The notes below the pieces were generated by a model. It was not told the origin of the DNA and ran no database searches. It saw nothing but the letters and a program-made list of their open reading frames with translations. Shown one piece after another: positions 13,516-13,906 of a stretch of DNA of 13,906 nucleotides. The stretch comes from UBA10205 sp964373815 (lineage in GTDB: Archaea; Iainarchaeota; Iainarchaeia; Iainarchaeales; Iainarchaeaceae): NCBI GenBank assembly GCA_964373815.1, contig CAYJWI010000025.1, forward strand, positions 1 through 13,906, given 5' to 3'. Positions within the stretch are counted from its first letter, which is position 1. Every line of letters starts with the position of its first letter. The position numbers and the translations under genes were made by a program.

Positions 13516-13523
13516 GTTATAAG
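13516..13523 (-). promoter_or_regulatory. TATA box for vapBC
   Basis: Read on the minus strand this is CTTATAAC, centred about 34 bases from the vapB ATG at 13485. A start about 25 bases downstream falls near 13494, leaving about 9 bases of leader with the GGTGAT ribosome site at its very 5' end. Confidence 0.5.
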
Positions 13524-13642
13524 CATTGGCGGCCCATAGCACAACAATACGTCATTCGACGAAATCTTTTTAAGCGGGTGGACGGCCCGAACAACCTCAA
13601 ACTTTCTTGCGGATTCTCCGTTGGCGGCCGCTGCCCTTAAAG

Positions 13643-13651
13643 TATTATATA
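13643..13651 (+). promoter_or_regulatory. TATA box for the right-edge gene
   Basis: TATTATATA is centred about 25 bases before the ATG at 13672, matching a leaderless archaeal promoter. The region between the vapB start and this box (13486-13642) contains no other gene that I can support. Confidence 0.6.
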
Positions 13652-13671
13652 GCGCCAGCCAATCATAGGTA

Positions 13672-13906
13672 ATGGGTTTTGCAAAAAAGTTCGGGTCAAA
13701 GGGGTTTACTGCCCAGCGCCTCACAAGGATAAGGGAAATTGAAAGGGCGCACATGCAGGAAACGGGGTTTAATTCCATAGAAAACAATGCCGGGCATGTT
13801 TTCAGGGCAACCAAAGCGTTGTATGCTGATGCCAAAGAAAATCAGGCAACTTACATCTTTCTTGGCCAGGGGATGCGCCCCCTGTTCGAAACAGTAAGGG
13901 GACTTA
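13672..13906 (+). CDS. Protein of unknown function, 3'-partial
   Basis: The first 78 codons are present and the gene leaves the window. It starts MGFAKKFGSKGFTAQRLTRI, continues with a charged helical part (REIERAHMQETGF), and then a more hydrophobic TYIFLGQGMRPLFETVRGL segment. The last segment looks like a buried strand and turn followed by a helix, as in Rossmann-like or phosphoribosyltransferase-like folds, but this is a faint resemblance. ATG 13672 fits the TATA box at 13643-13651 for a leaderless message. The opposite strand is also open here (13509-13835), but the promoter and the amino acid pattern favour the plus strand. Confidence 0.65.
   Translation, partial: MGFAKKFGSKGFTAQRLTRIREIERAHMQETGFNSIENNAGHVFRATKALYADAKENQATYIFLGQGMRPLFETVRGL

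Noticed and set aside
13526..13629. Direct repeat TTGGCGGCC at 13526-13534 and 13621-13629
   Set aside because: Nine bases, two copies and no associated element; chance is sufficient.
13509..13835. Minus-strand ORF of 108 codons at the right edge
   Set aside because: It covers the vapBC promoter and the TATA box of the plus-strand gene, and its protein shows no coherent domain.

Overview
This is an archaeal window. Supporting signs are the exosome/proteasome gene cluster, ribosomal protein eL43 (L37Ae), RNA polymerase subunit P, SBDS, Pcc1 and prefoldin beta, and TATA boxes about 25-30 bases ahead of apparently leaderless start codons. The compact coding, many very small genes and a giant Cys-rich surface protease fit a DPANN-type archaeon (for example Diapherotrites or Micrarchaeota). 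That assignment is inference from style; no taxonomic marker was aligned.

Left third (1-5408, minus strand). A small winged-helix-like protein is followed 6 bases later by a very long subtilisin-family (S8) protein that runs off the left edge. It has an N-terminal membrane anchor, a Gly/Ser linker, an inhibitor-like pro-region, an intact Asp/His/Asn/Ser protease domain, beta-rich and Cys-rich modules, and a poorly recognisable C-terminal part. The upstream region (5409-5616) is a divergent promoter region with two strong hairpins.

Middle (5617-6754). Two small plus-strand genes of unknown function each have a TATA box. The second converges on, and overlaps by 9 bases, a solitary PIN-domain nuclease on the minus strand. 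A 215-base spacer with no gene I can support follows.

Right-centre (6755-12695, minus strand). This is a ten-gene archaeal exosome superoperon in transcription order: psmA (20S proteasome alpha), SBDS, rrp4, rrp41, rrp42, eL43, rpoP, pcc1 (KEOPS), prefoldin beta, and a DHH-family phosphoesterase. From SBDS onward the genes are packed with gaps of 0-13 bases or overlaps of 1-4 bases. The cluster joins RNA 3'-end processing/decay, ribosome maturation, transcription, tRNA t6A modification, chaperoning and proteolysis. Notable departures are an acidic tail of about 65 residues on eL43 and Pcc1 directly after rpoP.

Right edge (12696-13906). A perfectly palindromic TATA box could fire both psmA leftward and a 24-codon basic ORF rightward. 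A vapBC-type toxin-antitoxin pair follows on the minus strand, with a palindromic operator candidate at its promoter and a TTG-started toxin. A leaderless plus-strand gene of unknown function begins at 13672 and leaves the window.

No tRNA, rRNA, CRISPR array or insertion sequence was recognised, and no gene-free stretch exceeds about 215 bases.
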